Shown here piece by piece: positions 26,345-35,741 of a stretch of DNA of 64,000 nt; position 1 is the stretch's first letter, and each line of letters starts with the position of its first letter. Position numbers and translations under genes: made by a program. The notes beneath the pieces were generated by a model, which ran no database searches, was not told where the DNA came from, and worked only from the letters and a program-made list of their open reading frames with translations. This stretch comes from Pseudomonadota bacterium (GTDB taxonomy: Bacteria; Pseudomonadota; Gammaproteobacteria; Steroidobacterales; MnTg04): contig JADFSO010000011.1 in NCBI GenBank assembly GCA_022560735.1, positions 1 through 64,000 of the forward strand. The letters are read 5' to 3'.

Positions 26345-26689
26345 GCCCTGATTATGGCCTAAAGGTCTGGAGTAGAGAAGCAACAGATAACCCCGCCCCT
26401 GGCCGAACCAACACGTCGAATGAAGCCGTCGGAGTTTTGCCGAGAGGTAAACCAAGGACATCCACACCTCTTAGTGAAAATCATAGCACTGCTGATTGGC
26501 CCAACAATCAACCACGGGGATATTCGTAGCGCTTTCTCAGATAGGCTGTGGATGTTCTGTTTTCCCCCGGCAATTTATCGTTAGCGCATTAACGGCGCCT
26601 TTTGTTACGAAGGTCTGTGTTCTGGTTTTCCGCTGGTTTTTCGTTGCTATGTTATTCTCGCTTGAAAGGTTCGAGTTTCAGCAAATCCT
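26345..26689. other. Intergenic region between divergent FlgO/TPR genes
   Basis: Divergent spacer holding the second copy of the 43-bp direct repeat (26521-26563). No operator or terminator was recognised; both flanking genes probably start transcription here. Confidence 0.4.
26521..26563 (+). repeat. Direct repeat, copy 2
   Basis: Copy of 23961-24003 displaced by exactly 2560 bp, in the same orientation. It lies about 130 bp before the plus-strand FlgO/TPR gene, so it could carry its promoter region. Confidence 0.8.
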
Positions 26690-28426
26690 ATGCGACAACT
26701 GTTTGAGGAATTGAAGCGGCGTAAGGTATTCCGCGTCGCTGCAATGTACCTAATCGTCAGCTGGTTAGTGCTGCAGGTAGTGGACGTGTTCATGGAGTTC
26801 ATGCCATTGCCGGAGTGGACCAGCCGGTTGGTTTTCCTGCTACTGGTGGTAGGATTCCCGGTTGCATTGCTACTTGCCTGGGCACTCGAATTGACGCCAG
26901 ATGGTCTGCGACTGGATATATCAGCCAAGGCCGGGAAAAAGCCCGATCGCAGCCGGCGCTTAGACCTTTTTATCTTCGGAGCGCTGGCGACAGTATTGGG
27001 TTTCGTAGCCTGGAACCATGATTGGAACGGCAAATCTGAGCTGGTTTCCGGTGATATTCGCTCACTGGTGGTCCTGCCGCTCGACAACCTGATAAACGAT
27101 CCCGAGCAGGCCTATTTCGTCCAGGGAATGCACGAAGCGCTGATCACCGAGCTATCGAAAATCGAAGCAATTCACGTCATTTCGCGAACTTCGGCAATGA
27201 AGTATAAGAATTCGAACAAGTCTGTACCGGAAATCGCTGACGAACTCGGGGTAGATGCGATTATCGAGGGGTCGGTCCTTCGGGCAGGCAATACGGTGCG
27301 TGTTACGGTGCAGCTTATCGATGGTAGCAGCGATCGTCACCTGTGGGCCGATAATTTCGACCGGGAACTAACTGACATACTGGCTTTGTACGCCGACATT
27401 ACACGTGAAATCGTTGATCGAATTCGGGTTGAAGTTACCCCCGCCGAGGCCGTCGAGCTGGCGACGCACAAAATGGTCGATCCCGCGGCCTACGAGCTCT
27501 ATCTCAAGGGAAACTTTTTCTGTGGCAAATGGGCGCCGACCGAAATGCTACGAGGCATTGAGCTTATGCGCCAGGCAGTGCACAAGGATCCTGATTTTGC
27601 CAGTGCGCACGCTGGCCTGGCGATATGCTTACAGTACGCGGCATTCTTTGACTATGTAGCGCCACGGGAGATTTCGGCGGAAGCGAGCGCGGCAGCGGAG
27701 CGAGCGGTCGAGCTGGATGAGCAGTTGGCCGAAGCCTGGGTATCCCTGGCTGCTGTAAATTACTACCTGAAATATGATGGCCCGAGCAGCGAACGTGCGT
27801 TGCAGCGCGCCCTGGAAATCAACCCTTCCTCGGTGCGGGCGCTTAACCATTATTCCTGGCTACTGGGTGAAACCGGGCGATTCGAAGAAGGTCTGGCAGC
27901 AGCAAGACGCGCGATCCGATTGGATCCTTTGTCAGCAACGACACATATATCGATGGCTCAGATCCACTATCTCAAAAGGGAGAACGAAATAGCACTCCGT
28001 CTCTACGAACAGATCGTGGAGTTGGATCGTCACGACCCTTCATTGCATTTCTATTTAGGCTGGGCCCAGGAACAAAGTAGAGAATACGACAAGGCCATCC
28101 TGTCGCATATTGAGGCGATCGATCTTTCAGACAGAGCCCCGCTGTATTTGTCGGGGCTCGGACATGCATACGGCATTGCCGGCCAAACAGTCGAGGCGGA
28201 AGAGATACTCAAAGAACTTGTGCGACAGGAACACGATGGTCTGGCGCAACCCCTTCATGTCGCAGTGGTGCATCTCGGACTGAAAAACTTTGAGGAAGCC
28301 ATCGACTGGCTGGAGAGGAGCTTTGAGGCACGTAACTCCCAGATGATGTATATCATGATGGCCCCACAGTTCGATCCGCTGCGGAATCATGAGCGTTTCG
28401 CTCGCCTCGTCGGCCGCATGCCATGA
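26690..28426 (+). CDS. Membrane FlgO-like/TPR signalling protein (paralogue)
   Basis: Encodes 578 residues starting MRQLFEELKRRKVFRVAAMYL, with transmembrane helices near residues 18-38 and 45-65 and a third near 100. The FlgO/TolB-N-like domain runs from about 125 (SLVVLPLDNL, YFVQGMHEALITEL, VISRTSAMKYK, IIEGSVLRAG). TPR repeats follow to the end (for example AEAWVSLAAVNYYL and EAIDWLERSFEAR). It shares its layout with the product of 24110-26344. The function is not established; the layout suggests a membrane-tethered scaffold or sensor. Confidence 0.82.
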   Translation: MRQLFEELKRRKVFRVAAMYLIVSWLVLQVVDVFMEFMPLPEWTSRLVFLLLVVGFPVALLLAWALELTPDGLRLDISAKAGKKPDRSRRLDLFIFGALATVLGFVAWNHDWNGKSELVSGDIRSLVVLPLDNLINDPEQAYFVQGMHEALITELSKIEAIHVISRTSAMKYKNSNKSVPEIADELGVDAIIEGSVLRAGNTVRVTVQLIDGSSDRHLWADNFDRELTDILALYADITREIVDRIRVEVTPAEAVELATHKMVDPAAYELYLKGNFFCGKWAPTEMLRGIELMRQAVHKDPDFASAHAGLAICLQYAAFFDYVAPREISAEASAAAERAVELDEQLAEAWVSLAAVNYYLKYDGPSSERALQRALEINPSSVRALNHYSWLLGETGRFEEGLAAARRAIRLDPLSATTHISMAQIHYLKRENEIALRLYEQIVELDRHDPSLHFYLGWAQEQSREYDKAILSHIEAIDLSDRAPLYLSGLGHAYGIAGQTVEAEEILKELVRQEHDGLAQPLHVAVVHLGLKNFEEAIDWLERSFEARNSQMMYIMMAPQFDPLRNHERFARLVGRMP

Positions 28427-28546
28427 TGATTCCTGAGCGTTGGCGGCACTCACTCTTGTCGATTCGAAAACACCTGTTGTCGCACATCGCAAAGGCCATC
28501 CCTGAATCATCCCGGAAAAGGTGACAGACAAATAAGGAGAACACCA

Positions 28547-29035
28547 ATGGCCATCCGTTATCTCAAGATCACGTTTGTCGCGTCGATTGCTCTGCTGTGT
28601 CTGATTTTTGCCGTTCAGAACGTAGCCAACCTTGACGCTTGCTACCAGGCGTTTGCCTATGTGATGGGTATGGTGGATCACCAGGTGTATCCGGGCTCAT
28701 TCTTTCCACCGGTTCAAAATCCCGCCTTGATATGGCTCATGCTTGTCCTGGTCATCTCACTCGAATTTGCAGCAGGCTTGCTCGCAGCGAAAGGGTCGTG
28801 GGATCTGTGGGTTGCGAGGAAAGCGCCTGCCGCCACATTCAATGCAGCAAAAACTTTTGCGCTTCTCGGCTGCGGCACAGGCATCGTGGTGTGGCTGGGT
28901 CTATTCCTTGTCTTTGGTGGCGCCTTGTTTCAGATGTGGCAAACAAGCGCTGGCGCGCTATCACTTGAGGGCGCGTTTCAGTATTTCGGGGCATGTGCAT
29001 TCATCTTTTTGATCGTTAACTCGGCCGATGATTAG
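28547..29035 (+). CDS. DUF2165 small membrane protein
   Basis: Encodes 162 residues with four predicted transmembrane helices (about 5-25, 62-85, 105-128 and 140-158) and the DUF2165 pattern, including VQNVANLDACYQAF and the central WDLW segment. AAGGAG precedes the ATG. The function of the family is unknown. Its last eight bases overlap the dinB start, so the two are probably cotranscribed. Confidence 0.85.
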   Translation: MAIRYLKITFVASIALLCLIFAVQNVANLDACYQAFAYVMGMVDHQVYPGSFFPPVQNPALIWLMLVLVISLEFAAGLLAAKGSWDLWVARKAPAATFNAAKTFALLGCGTGIVVWLGLFLVFGGALFQMWQTSAGALSLEGAFQYFGACAFIFLIVNSADD

Positions 29036-30212
29036 TGGCGCGCAGGTCGAACGACAACGGCATGTGCTGCATGTCGACATGGATGCCTTTTATGCGTCGG
29101 TGGAAAAACGCGACAACCCGGAACTCGAGAACGAGCCGGTCCTGGTGGGCGGCGCCGGACCCCGCGGCGTAGTCGCGGCGGCCAGTTATGAAGCGAGAAA
29201 ATACGGCGTCCACTCGGCGATGCCCATGCGCCGTGCGTTGCAGCTTTGCCCGAACGCCGCGGTCGTCAAGCCGAGGATTTCCCGTTATCAGGAAGTTTCC
29301 GCGGTAATTTTCTCGATCTTCAGGGAGGTCACGCCGATCGTCGAAGGCCTGTCGCTGGACGAGGCGTTCCTGGACATCAGTGAGCGGGTTCCTGCGCACG
29401 GACAACCCGTCCAGATTGCCCGGCGCATCAAGCAAAGAATCCTGACGGACACCGGGCTGACCGCGTCCGTCGGGATCGGGCCGAACAAACTGGTCGCCAA
29501 AATTGCGTCGGACCTGGAAAAACCGGATGGCCTGTGTGAAGTCAGGCCCGCTAATGTGCGCACAGTGCTGGATCCGCTGCCGATCGAAGCGCTGTTCGGG
29601 GTCGGTCCAAAGACCGCGGCGCGCCTGCATCAGGCTGGGCTAAAAAACTTTCACGATTTGCGAACCGCCGATGACGCAATCCTGGTACCTGTGTTCGGCC
29701 GTTATGCGCAGCGCATGCGCGAGCGCGCGGCAGGCGTCGACCACCGGCCGGTCGGCGAAAATTCCCAGGACAAGTCGGTGAGCGCCGAAGAAACCTTCGA
29801 TCGGGATATCGGCGATCGCCAGGCGCTGCACCACTGTCTGATGGACATGACGGACCGCATCTCGAAAAAAATCCGGCGCAAGGACTGGGTGGCCAGCCGG
29901 TTGAATATCAAGGTGCGCCTGGCGGATTTCACGACCTTGAGCCGGCAGAAAAGCGTCAATCCGCCGACCAGCGGCTGCCGCGAGCTCCAGCTGATCGCGG
30001 GTGGACTGCTCGGCGACTGGCTGGATGCCCATCCGGGTGCGAAACTCCGCCTGCTGGGGGTCGGCGTTTCCGGGCTGGGAGAGGACCGGCAACAGGACCT
30101 GTTCCCGGAGGAAAGCGGCGCAAAAAACCGCAAAGTCGACCAGCTCCTTGGCCAGGTGGCAGACCGATTTGGCGATGCTGCGTTGCGGCGAGGGCAACAT
30201 AAGACCCCCTGA
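29028..30212 (+). CDS. dinB: DNA polymerase IV
   Basis: Encodes 394 residues. Family-Y motifs are in order: HVDMDAFYASVE with the first metal aspartate, AAASYEARKYGV, SLDEAFLDIS with the second acidic pair, SVGIGPNKLVAKIASD, and the helix-hairpin-helix VGPKTAARLHQAG. The little-finger domain follows (VSAEETFDRDI). It extends synthesis past lesions with low fidelity. It overlaps the DUF2165 gene by eight bases. No LexA box was recognised upstream, so SOS control here is uncertain. The C-terminus lacks an obvious beta-clamp motif, except perhaps the segment QQDLFPEE. Confidence 0.95.
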   Translation: MISGAQVERQRHVLHVDMDAFYASVEKRDNPELENEPVLVGGAGPRGVVAAASYEARKYGVHSAMPMRRALQLCPNAAVVKPRISRYQEVSAVIFSIFREVTPIVEGLSLDEAFLDISERVPAHGQPVQIARRIKQRILTDTGLTASVGIGPNKLVAKIASDLEKPDGLCEVRPANVRTVLDPLPIEALFGVGPKTAARLHQAGLKNFHDLRTADDAILVPVFGRYAQRMRERAAGVDHRPVGENSQDKSVSAEETFDRDIGDRQALHHCLMDMTDRISKKIRRKDWVASRLNIKVRLADFTTLSRQKSVNPPTSGCRELQLIAGGLLGDWLDAHPGAKLRLLGVGVSGLGEDRQQDLFPEESGAKNRKVDQLLGQVADRFGDAALRRGQHKTP

Positions 30213-30301
30213 ATCGAGTTTGCACTTGTGAGCAGGCACGGCAAACGGGCATCATCGGGGGTTCGGGCGCCCGACAGAAGACGCCGCAAAGCGCACCAGC
30301 A

Positions 30302-31930
30302 ATGTATACCAGTTTTTTTGGACTCAGCGAGAAACCCTTCTCGATCACCCCGGACCCGAGGTATCTGTACCTCAGCGAACGGCACGCCGATGCTCTGGCC
30401 CACCTGCTGTATGGCATTACCGAGAGCGGGGGGTTCATCCAGCTCACCGGCGAAGTGGGCACCGGCAAGACGACGCTGCTCAGGAGCCTGCTCGAGCAGT
30501 TGCCCGAGAACGTCGATATCGCGCTGATCGTCAACCCACGCTTGGGCCGGGGAGATTTCCTGGAAACCATCTGCCAGGAACTGCACGTTCCCCTGGCAAA
30601 AAAACACAGCGAAAAGGACCTCGTCGATGCGTTGAACAAGCATCTGCTGCAGGCCCATGCGGATGGCAGACGGGTCGTACTGATGGTGGACGAGGCGCAA
30701 AACCTTTCGGCAGATGTCCTCGAACAAGTGCGCCTGCTGACCAACCTGGAAACCACCAAGCAGAAACTGTTGCAGATTATCCTGGTCGGCCAGCCCGAAC
30801 TGAGAAAATTGCTGGCGAGGAACGATCTGCGGCAACTCGCGCAGCGCATTACCAGCCGGTTTCACCTCAAACCGCTGGACCGGAGCGAGTCGTCGGCGTA
30901 CCTGCAACACCGTTTGAAAATAGCCGGCGCTGCCGGCGAAATCTTTTTACCCTCCGCCAGGCGGGAGATATACAGGTTATCGGGCGGCGTACCGCGTCTG
31001 ATCAACGTGATTGCGGATCGTGCCCTGCTGGGCGCTTATACGCGCGAACTCACGACAATCAATGGCGCCCTGGTTCGCGAGGCGGCTGCCGAAGTACAAG
31101 GTCGCCAGTATCGCCCTGCCTGGCTGGGCTGGGCCGCCGGGGCACTGATGCTGGGCGCCACCGCTGCACTGGCGATGGGGATTGGCCAATTTTTCGAGCA
31201 ACGCACGACGCCAACACCCGATATTCAGCCGGCGATCGTGCTGCCCGCCCGGCTGCCGGATAAGCAGGCCGGTTCCACGATCGATGAGACGCCCGCCATG
31301 CAGCAGGCGGCGAGTCTGCAGTCAATTTTGCAGGAATACGCTGCGGAAACCGGTACCGACAACGCGTTCGAAACGCTGCTTGGCCTGTGGCGAGGTGCGT
31401 ACCAGCCAGGACAAAAGCCGGCCTGCCAACAAGCGTCGGAACAGGGCCTGCGATGCGTATTCCAGCAAGGCAGCTGGGCGCAACTCAGACAACACAATCG
31501 GCCGGTAATACTCACCCTTCTCGATGAACAGGGACTGGAGCACCACCTGGTTCTGCGCTTGCTGAATGACGGCATGGCGAAGTTGCTGATCGGCGACCAT
31601 GCCTTCGATGTCACCATGGAGGCAATCGCAAGATTCTGGTTTGGCGACTATCTCCTCGTTTGGCAGCCGGTTTCCGATGACAACCGCGCACTCTCCCTGG
31701 GCATGACCGGCGCCGATGTGCGCTGGTTGCGGGAAAACCTGGATCGACTCAATGGTTACGCCACGGCCATGCATGATTCGGAGCTGTTCGACCAGGAACT
31801 CCAGCAAAACGTGCGTGAGTTCCAGCGTCGGAACCGCCTGCGCATCGACGGCATAGCCGGGACCCAGACCTTGATCACCCTCGCCAGCGCCAACAGCCAG
31901 CCGGGCACACCGGTGCTGATCAGGCCTTAG
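30302..31930 (+). CDS. gspA: ExeA/GspA-type ATPase of type II secretion assembly
   Basis: Encodes 542 residues. The N-terminus MYTSFFGLSEKPFSITPDPRYL is the ExeA/GspA hallmark. Walker A is GEVGTGKTTLL near residues 46-56 and Walker B is VVLMVDEAQNL. One transmembrane helix lies near 276-298. The periplasmic part holds a region like the C39-related domain of GspA (about 330-460), and a peptidoglycan-binding domain (LSLGMTGADVRWLRENLD through DGIAGTQTLITLA) ends the protein. With GspB it helps insert the secretin through peptidoglycan. The other secretion genes are not in the window. Confidence 0.9.
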   Translation: MYTSFFGLSEKPFSITPDPRYLYLSERHADALAHLLYGITESGGFIQLTGEVGTGKTTLLRSLLEQLPENVDIALIVNPRLGRGDFLETICQELHVPLAKKHSEKDLVDALNKHLLQAHADGRRVVLMVDEAQNLSADVLEQVRLLTNLETTKQKLLQIILVGQPELRKLLARNDLRQLAQRITSRFHLKPLDRSESSAYLQHRLKIAGAAGEIFLPSARREIYRLSGGVPRLINVIADRALLGAYTRELTTINGALVREAAAEVQGRQYRPAWLGWAAGALMLGATAALAMGIGQFFEQRTTPTPDIQPAIVLPARLPDKQAGSTIDETPAMQQAASLQSILQEYAAETGTDNAFETLLGLWRGAYQPGQKPACQQASEQGLRCVFQQGSWAQLRQHNRPVILTLLDEQGLEHHLVLRLLNDGMAKLLIGDHAFDVTMEAIARFWFGDYLLVWQPVSDDNRALSLGMTGADVRWLRENLDRLNGYATAMHDSELFDQELQQNVREFQRRNRLRIDGIAGTQTLITLASANSQPGTPVLIRP

Positions 31931-31933
31931 CCC

Positions 31934-32674
31934 ATGTCCTTCATACTCGATGCACTGCAGAAATCGGAAAACCAGCGCCAGCGGCAACTCGGCCCGGGCC
32001 TTGCCACCGTGCGCCGGGGAAAGGTCCGCCAGGCTGTCCCGGTCTGGGTTCCGCTGCTTGCCATCCTGCTCGGCGTCAACATCGTAATACTGGTTTTTGT
32101 CATGTGGCCCGGTGACGAATCAGTACAGGTCGCGGCAACGCCGGGGCGAACCGATACCCGTTCAGTTGCCGATGATTCTGTGAGCCGGGGCATTGCGGCA
32201 ACCCAAAAGCGTGGTGAAGTTCGATCTCTTTCGCGGGAAGCTTTGGTGGCCACGCACGAGGACAGCGAACCCGCTGTGGTAGAGAGACAAACGCAAAACC
32301 GGTCGGGCGCCGGCAGCGTGGCCGTCATGACAGAACAGGAAATGAACGAATTCCTCGGCACGGACGAAGCTGCGGTAAAGGTCGATGCCAACCCTGCCGG
32401 CTCGGTAATCGAGTTGCTGGTTGACGAAAACACGGCCGTGGAACTATTGCCGGCGATGCAGGAACTGCAGTTGAGGGGTCTTATCGCGTTACCGGATTTG
32501 CACCTGGATGTGCATGTTTACAGCGAAACGGACGATGAGCGTTTCGTGTTTGTCAATATGAAGAAGTACCGTGAGGGAGAGCGCCTTCGCGAAGGTCCGT
32601 TGATCGAATCCATTACCCCGCAAGGAATAATCCTGCGGCACAACGGCCGGCGTTTTATCTTGAACCAGGATTGA
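31934..32674 (+). CDS. gspB: GspB-type secretion accessory protein
   Basis: Encodes 246 residues starting MSFILDALQKSENQRQ, the standard GspB opening. A single transmembrane helix (about 36-57) follows, then a low-complexity linker and the C-terminal T2SSB domain with LPDLHLDVHVYSE, RFVFVNMKKY and ILRHNGRRFILNQ. It is the partner of GspA; the ATG lies three bases after the gspA stop. Confidence 0.92.
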   Translation: MSFILDALQKSENQRQRQLGPGLATVRRGKVRQAVPVWVPLLAILLGVNIVILVFVMWPGDESVQVAATPGRTDTRSVADDSVSRGIAATQKRGEVRSLSREALVATHEDSEPAVVERQTQNRSGAGSVAVMTEQEMNEFLGTDEAAVKVDANPAGSVIELLVDENTAVELLPAMQELQLRGLIALPDLHLDVHVYSETDDERFVFVNMKKYREGERLREGPLIESITPQGIILRHNGRRFILNQD

Positions 32675-32678
32675 GCGC

Positions 32679-34568
32679 TTGACGAGCCTCGCCACTGACA
32701 ACCGGCAACCGATTGTCGCTGTACGCTATCTTGACGGGCACAGGTTGTCCCGCGCATTGCGCGCCGGCATGCTCAATGTCATCGCCGACCAGGAACGACT
32801 GAACCGCATCAATGTTTTTCCCGTACCCGACGGTGACACCGGGACCAACCTGGCCCTGATGATGCGCGCCATGATCGGTGCGCTGACTCAAAAAAGCAGC
32901 GCCCATATCGGCAAGACCCTGATGACGGCGGCCGATGCCGCGCTTGACGGCGCCCGTGGAAATTCCGGCGCGATACTTGCCCAGTTTTTGCAGGGTCTTT
33001 GCGATTCGGCGGCCGAGTACCCGATCATGAATACCAGGCAGTTCTCCCAGGCCGTCGCCAATGGCGCGGAATACGCCGCCCAGGCGCTGCAGGACCCGGT
33101 GGAGGGCACCCTCCTGACCGTGCTCAGGGATTACTCTGACGCCGTCGCAAACTGGTGCGAAAAACAGGCCGATCCTGATTTTGTCGCTTTGCTTCATCAT
33201 GGACTGGAACGGGCCAGGCAATCACTGGAGAACACGCCGAAGCAGCTCGAAGTGCTACGCAAAGCGGGCGTAGTGGACGCGGGCGGCCAGGGCTTTGTCG
33301 ACCTGTTGCAGGGGATCCATGATTTCATCGGTTCGGGTTCGCTGAGACAGGGCTGGGATTTGCCTGAGATCGACGAACACGAACCCGGGCCTGGCGCCGG
33401 TAAAATCGAAAACCTCGAGTACCGATACTGTACGGAGTGCATGGTCAGCGGAACTAAGATCGACCGGCGCAAGCTTCGCGAACAGATTTCCGAGCTTGGC
33501 AACAGCATGGTAATCGCGGGGACCCATCGCAAGGTCAAAATTCATATTCACGTCAATCATCCACAGGAAGTGTTTACGATCGCCGGGCAATTCGGCCGAG
33601 TCAGCGCAAGCAAGGCCGATGACATGCACAAACAGCAGCTTTCCGCTCACGCGCGTGGCAAGGTTGCGGTGATTGCCGACTCGGCCGCCGATATTCCCGA
33701 TGAGCAGTTCGAGAAACTCAACATACACATGGTGCCGGTGCAGGTGCATTTCGGTGATCGGACCTACCTCGACAAGGTCAGCATCACTGCAGACGAATTT
33801 CTTGCCTTGCTCGAAAGCCACCCCGAGCACCCGCAGACTTCGCAGCCGGCGCCCGGTGACTTTCGGCGACAGTTCGAGTTTCTGTGCAGCCACTACGCCG
33901 AAGTTATTTCGATCAGCGTGACCGGCGCGGGGAGCGGCACTTACCAGGCTGCGCTGGCAGCGGCCCGCAGGTTGCCGGGCAAGTCGATTACCTGCATCGA
34001 CAGCCGCAACCTATCGATCGGCGAGGGGCTGGTTGCCATGTATGCGGCGGAATGTGCGCAGGCGGGAATTGACGGTGATCGGCTGGTTTCGGCGGTAATG
34101 GACATTATTCCAAAGACGCACGCATACGCTTTGCTTGGCGATATCGAATATGCCGTCAGAGGCGGCCGGATACCCCGCCGGGTCAAACAAGCGGCCGACC
34201 TGCTGAGGATTTCACCCATTGTCACCGCGGCCCACGATGGCAAAGTAACGCTGGCGGGCTTTTTACCGGGCCGAAGCAACATGGTTCGCAAATTTTGCCG
34301 TTTCGCCTGCAAAAAAATGAAACCCGGGATAAATTACCGCATCCTGGTCGGTCATGTCGGCTGCCCAGAGCGGGCAAAGCGCTTGCTGGAATCCCTGCGC
34401 AAATCCCGTCCTGATTTGCATTCCATTCATCTGGCCGAAGTCGGCAGTGGAATTGCCTGTCATGGCGGGCCAGGCACGCTGGCCCTCGGCATACAGGAAT
34501 ACGATCGCCAACCCGGAGACATCGGTGCGAACCGGCTATCGCATGCTAATGGACCAGAGGAGTTCTAA
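32679..34568 (+). CDS. DhaL-DegV fusion protein (FakA/FakB-like)
   Basis: Encodes 629 residues. The N-terminal DhaL/DAK phosphatase-type domain has NVFPVPDGDTGTNLALM with the three nucleotide-metal aspartates, and DGARGNSGAILAQFLQG. A middle FakA-like domain with YCTECMV follows near 250-330. The C-terminal DegV domain begins VAVIADSAADIP and includes SVTGAGSGTYQAAL. In Gram-positive bacteria these are separate proteins, the fatty-acid kinase FakA and the fatty-acid-binding FakB. The fusion may phosphorylate exogenous fatty acids, by inference. It probably starts at a TTG just after gspB; the next ATG would remove part of the domain. Confidence 0.82.
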   Translation: MTSLATDNRQPIVAVRYLDGHRLSRALRAGMLNVIADQERLNRINVFPVPDGDTGTNLALMMRAMIGALTQKSSAHIGKTLMTAADAALDGARGNSGAILAQFLQGLCDSAAEYPIMNTRQFSQAVANGAEYAAQALQDPVEGTLLTVLRDYSDAVANWCEKQADPDFVALLHHGLERARQSLENTPKQLEVLRKAGVVDAGGQGFVDLLQGIHDFIGSGSLRQGWDLPEIDEHEPGPGAGKIENLEYRYCTECMVSGTKIDRRKLREQISELGNSMVIAGTHRKVKIHIHVNHPQEVFTIAGQFGRVSASKADDMHKQQLSAHARGKVAVIADSAADIPDEQFEKLNIHMVPVQVHFGDRTYLDKVSITADEFLALLESHPEHPQTSQPAPGDFRRQFEFLCSHYAEVISISVTGAGSGTYQAALAAARRLPGKSITCIDSRNLSIGEGLVAMYAAECAQAGIDGDRLVSAVMDIIPKTHAYALLGDIEYAVRGGRIPRRVKQAADLLRISPIVTAAHDGKVTLAGFLPGRSNMVRKFCRFACKKMKPGINYRILVGHVGCPERAKRLLESLRKSRPDLHSIHLAEVGSGIACHGGPGTLALGIQEYDRQPGDIGANRLSHANGPEEF

Positions 34569-34613
34569 GCCGCAGTCGTGGTTGGCGCATCGATGGCAAA
34601 ACTACCGGCGTCT

Positions 34614-35741
34614 TCAGCCCAGGGCCTGTTCAAGATCGCCAATCAAGTCGTCTATATTTTCGATGCCGACCGATATCCGCAGCATGTTTTCCGGCGCCCG
34701 CGTACGCGGCCCTTCGATGGAGGCGCGGTGTTCGATCAGGGTTTCCACGCCGCCGAGGCTGGTTGCGCGCACCAGCAGTTTCAGCCTCGCGAGAAAAGCC
34801 ATCGCCTGCGCTGCGTTGTCGCCGGTGCAAAAACTCAGCATGGCGCCGTATGCGCTCATTTGCGCGGCTGCCAGTTTGTGGCCCGGATGGCTCGCCAGAC
34901 CTGGGTAATAAACCCTGGAGACCCGGTCGTTGGCCAGCAGGAACTCTGCCAGGCGGGCGGCGTTGTCTGACTGCGCGCGCACTCTCAGGGGCAAGGTCGA
35001 TAAGCTGCGCATCAGCAACCAGCAATCGAATACCGATGGAACCGCGCCGCCTTTGACCTGGAAATCCCGTACCCACGAAATATTTTCGTCCTCGGCCGCC
35101 GCGATCACGACACCGCCGGTCAGATCGCTGTGACCGCCCAGGTACTTGGTTGCGCTGTGAATCACCAGGTCGGCGCCCAGCGCCAGCGGATTTTGCAATA
35201 CCGGTGTGGCAAAAGTATTGTCGCACGCGAGTAGCAAATTGTGGTCGCGTGCAAGTTCCGCCAGGCCAGCGATATCGCACAGCCGCAACAGTGGGTTGGT
35301 GGGTGTTTCGACCCACAGCAGCCGGCTGTTCGGACCCATCGAATTTTTTATCTCAGCCAGGTTCGTCGTATCGACCTGGCGTACGATCACGCCCCAGCGT
35401 TCGACGATATCGTCGAGCTGTTGCAATGTCCCGTGATATGAATCACGGCAGGCGAGAATTTCGTCGCCACTTTTCAACAACGAGAATACGGCCAGGGTAG
35501 CGGCCGTACCCGAGGAGAAGGCCACCGCCGCCGCACCCCCTTCCAGGCTGGCAAGTTTTTCTTCGAGGCACTGGCGATTGGGATTGGCTGCGCGGCCGTA
35601 GCTAAAGCCGCTGGGGTAGCTGCCATCTGTCTCCCGCAGAAAAGTGGTGGAAAAAGTAATCCCCGGGGCAATGGCGCCGGTGCCCGGGTCGGGCCGCTGG
35701 CCCGCATGCACGGCCCGGGTCTCGAGTCGATACTTTTTCAT
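34614..35741 (-). CDS. Cys/Met-metabolism PLP-dependent enzyme
   Basis: Encodes 375 residues of the cystathionine gamma-synthase/beta-lyase family: TRAVHAGQRPDPGTGAIAPG near the start, AVAFSSGTAATLAVFS for phosphate binding, and VETPTNPLL. The PLP lysine is in HSATKYLGGHSDL near residue 200, and the end has LGGVETLIEH. It performs gamma- or beta-replacement or elimination on sulfur amino acids. Synthase and lyase cannot be separated from this sequence alone. Its ATG overlaps the HMCES-type gene by four bases, so it is the last gene of a four-gene operon. Confidence 0.9.
   Translation of the reverse strand: MKKYRLETRAVHAGQRPDPGTGAIAPGITFSTTFLRETDGSYPSGFSYGRAANPNRQCLEEKLASLEGGAAAVAFSSGTAATLAVFSLLKSGDEILACRDSYHGTLQQLDDIVERWGVIVRQVDTTNLAEIKNSMGPNSRLLWVETPTNPLLRLCDIAGLAELARDHNLLLACDNTFATPVLQNPLALGADLVIHSATKYLGGHSDLTGGVVIAAAEDENISWVRDFQVKGGAVPSVFDCWLLMRSLSTLPLRVRAQSDNAARLAEFLLANDRVSRVYYPGLASHPGHKLAAAQMSAYGAMLSFCTGDNAAQAMAFLARLKLLVRATSLGGVETLIEHRASIEGPRTRAPENMLRISVGIENIDDLIGDLEQALG

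Noticed and set aside
29702-30910. A long minus-strand frame across dinB and gspA
   Set aside because: It spans two well-supported plus-strand genes and has no recognisable domain.
30302-32674. A complete type II secretion locus
   Set aside because: Only gspA and gspB are present; no secretin, ATPase E or pseudopilin genes are in the window.
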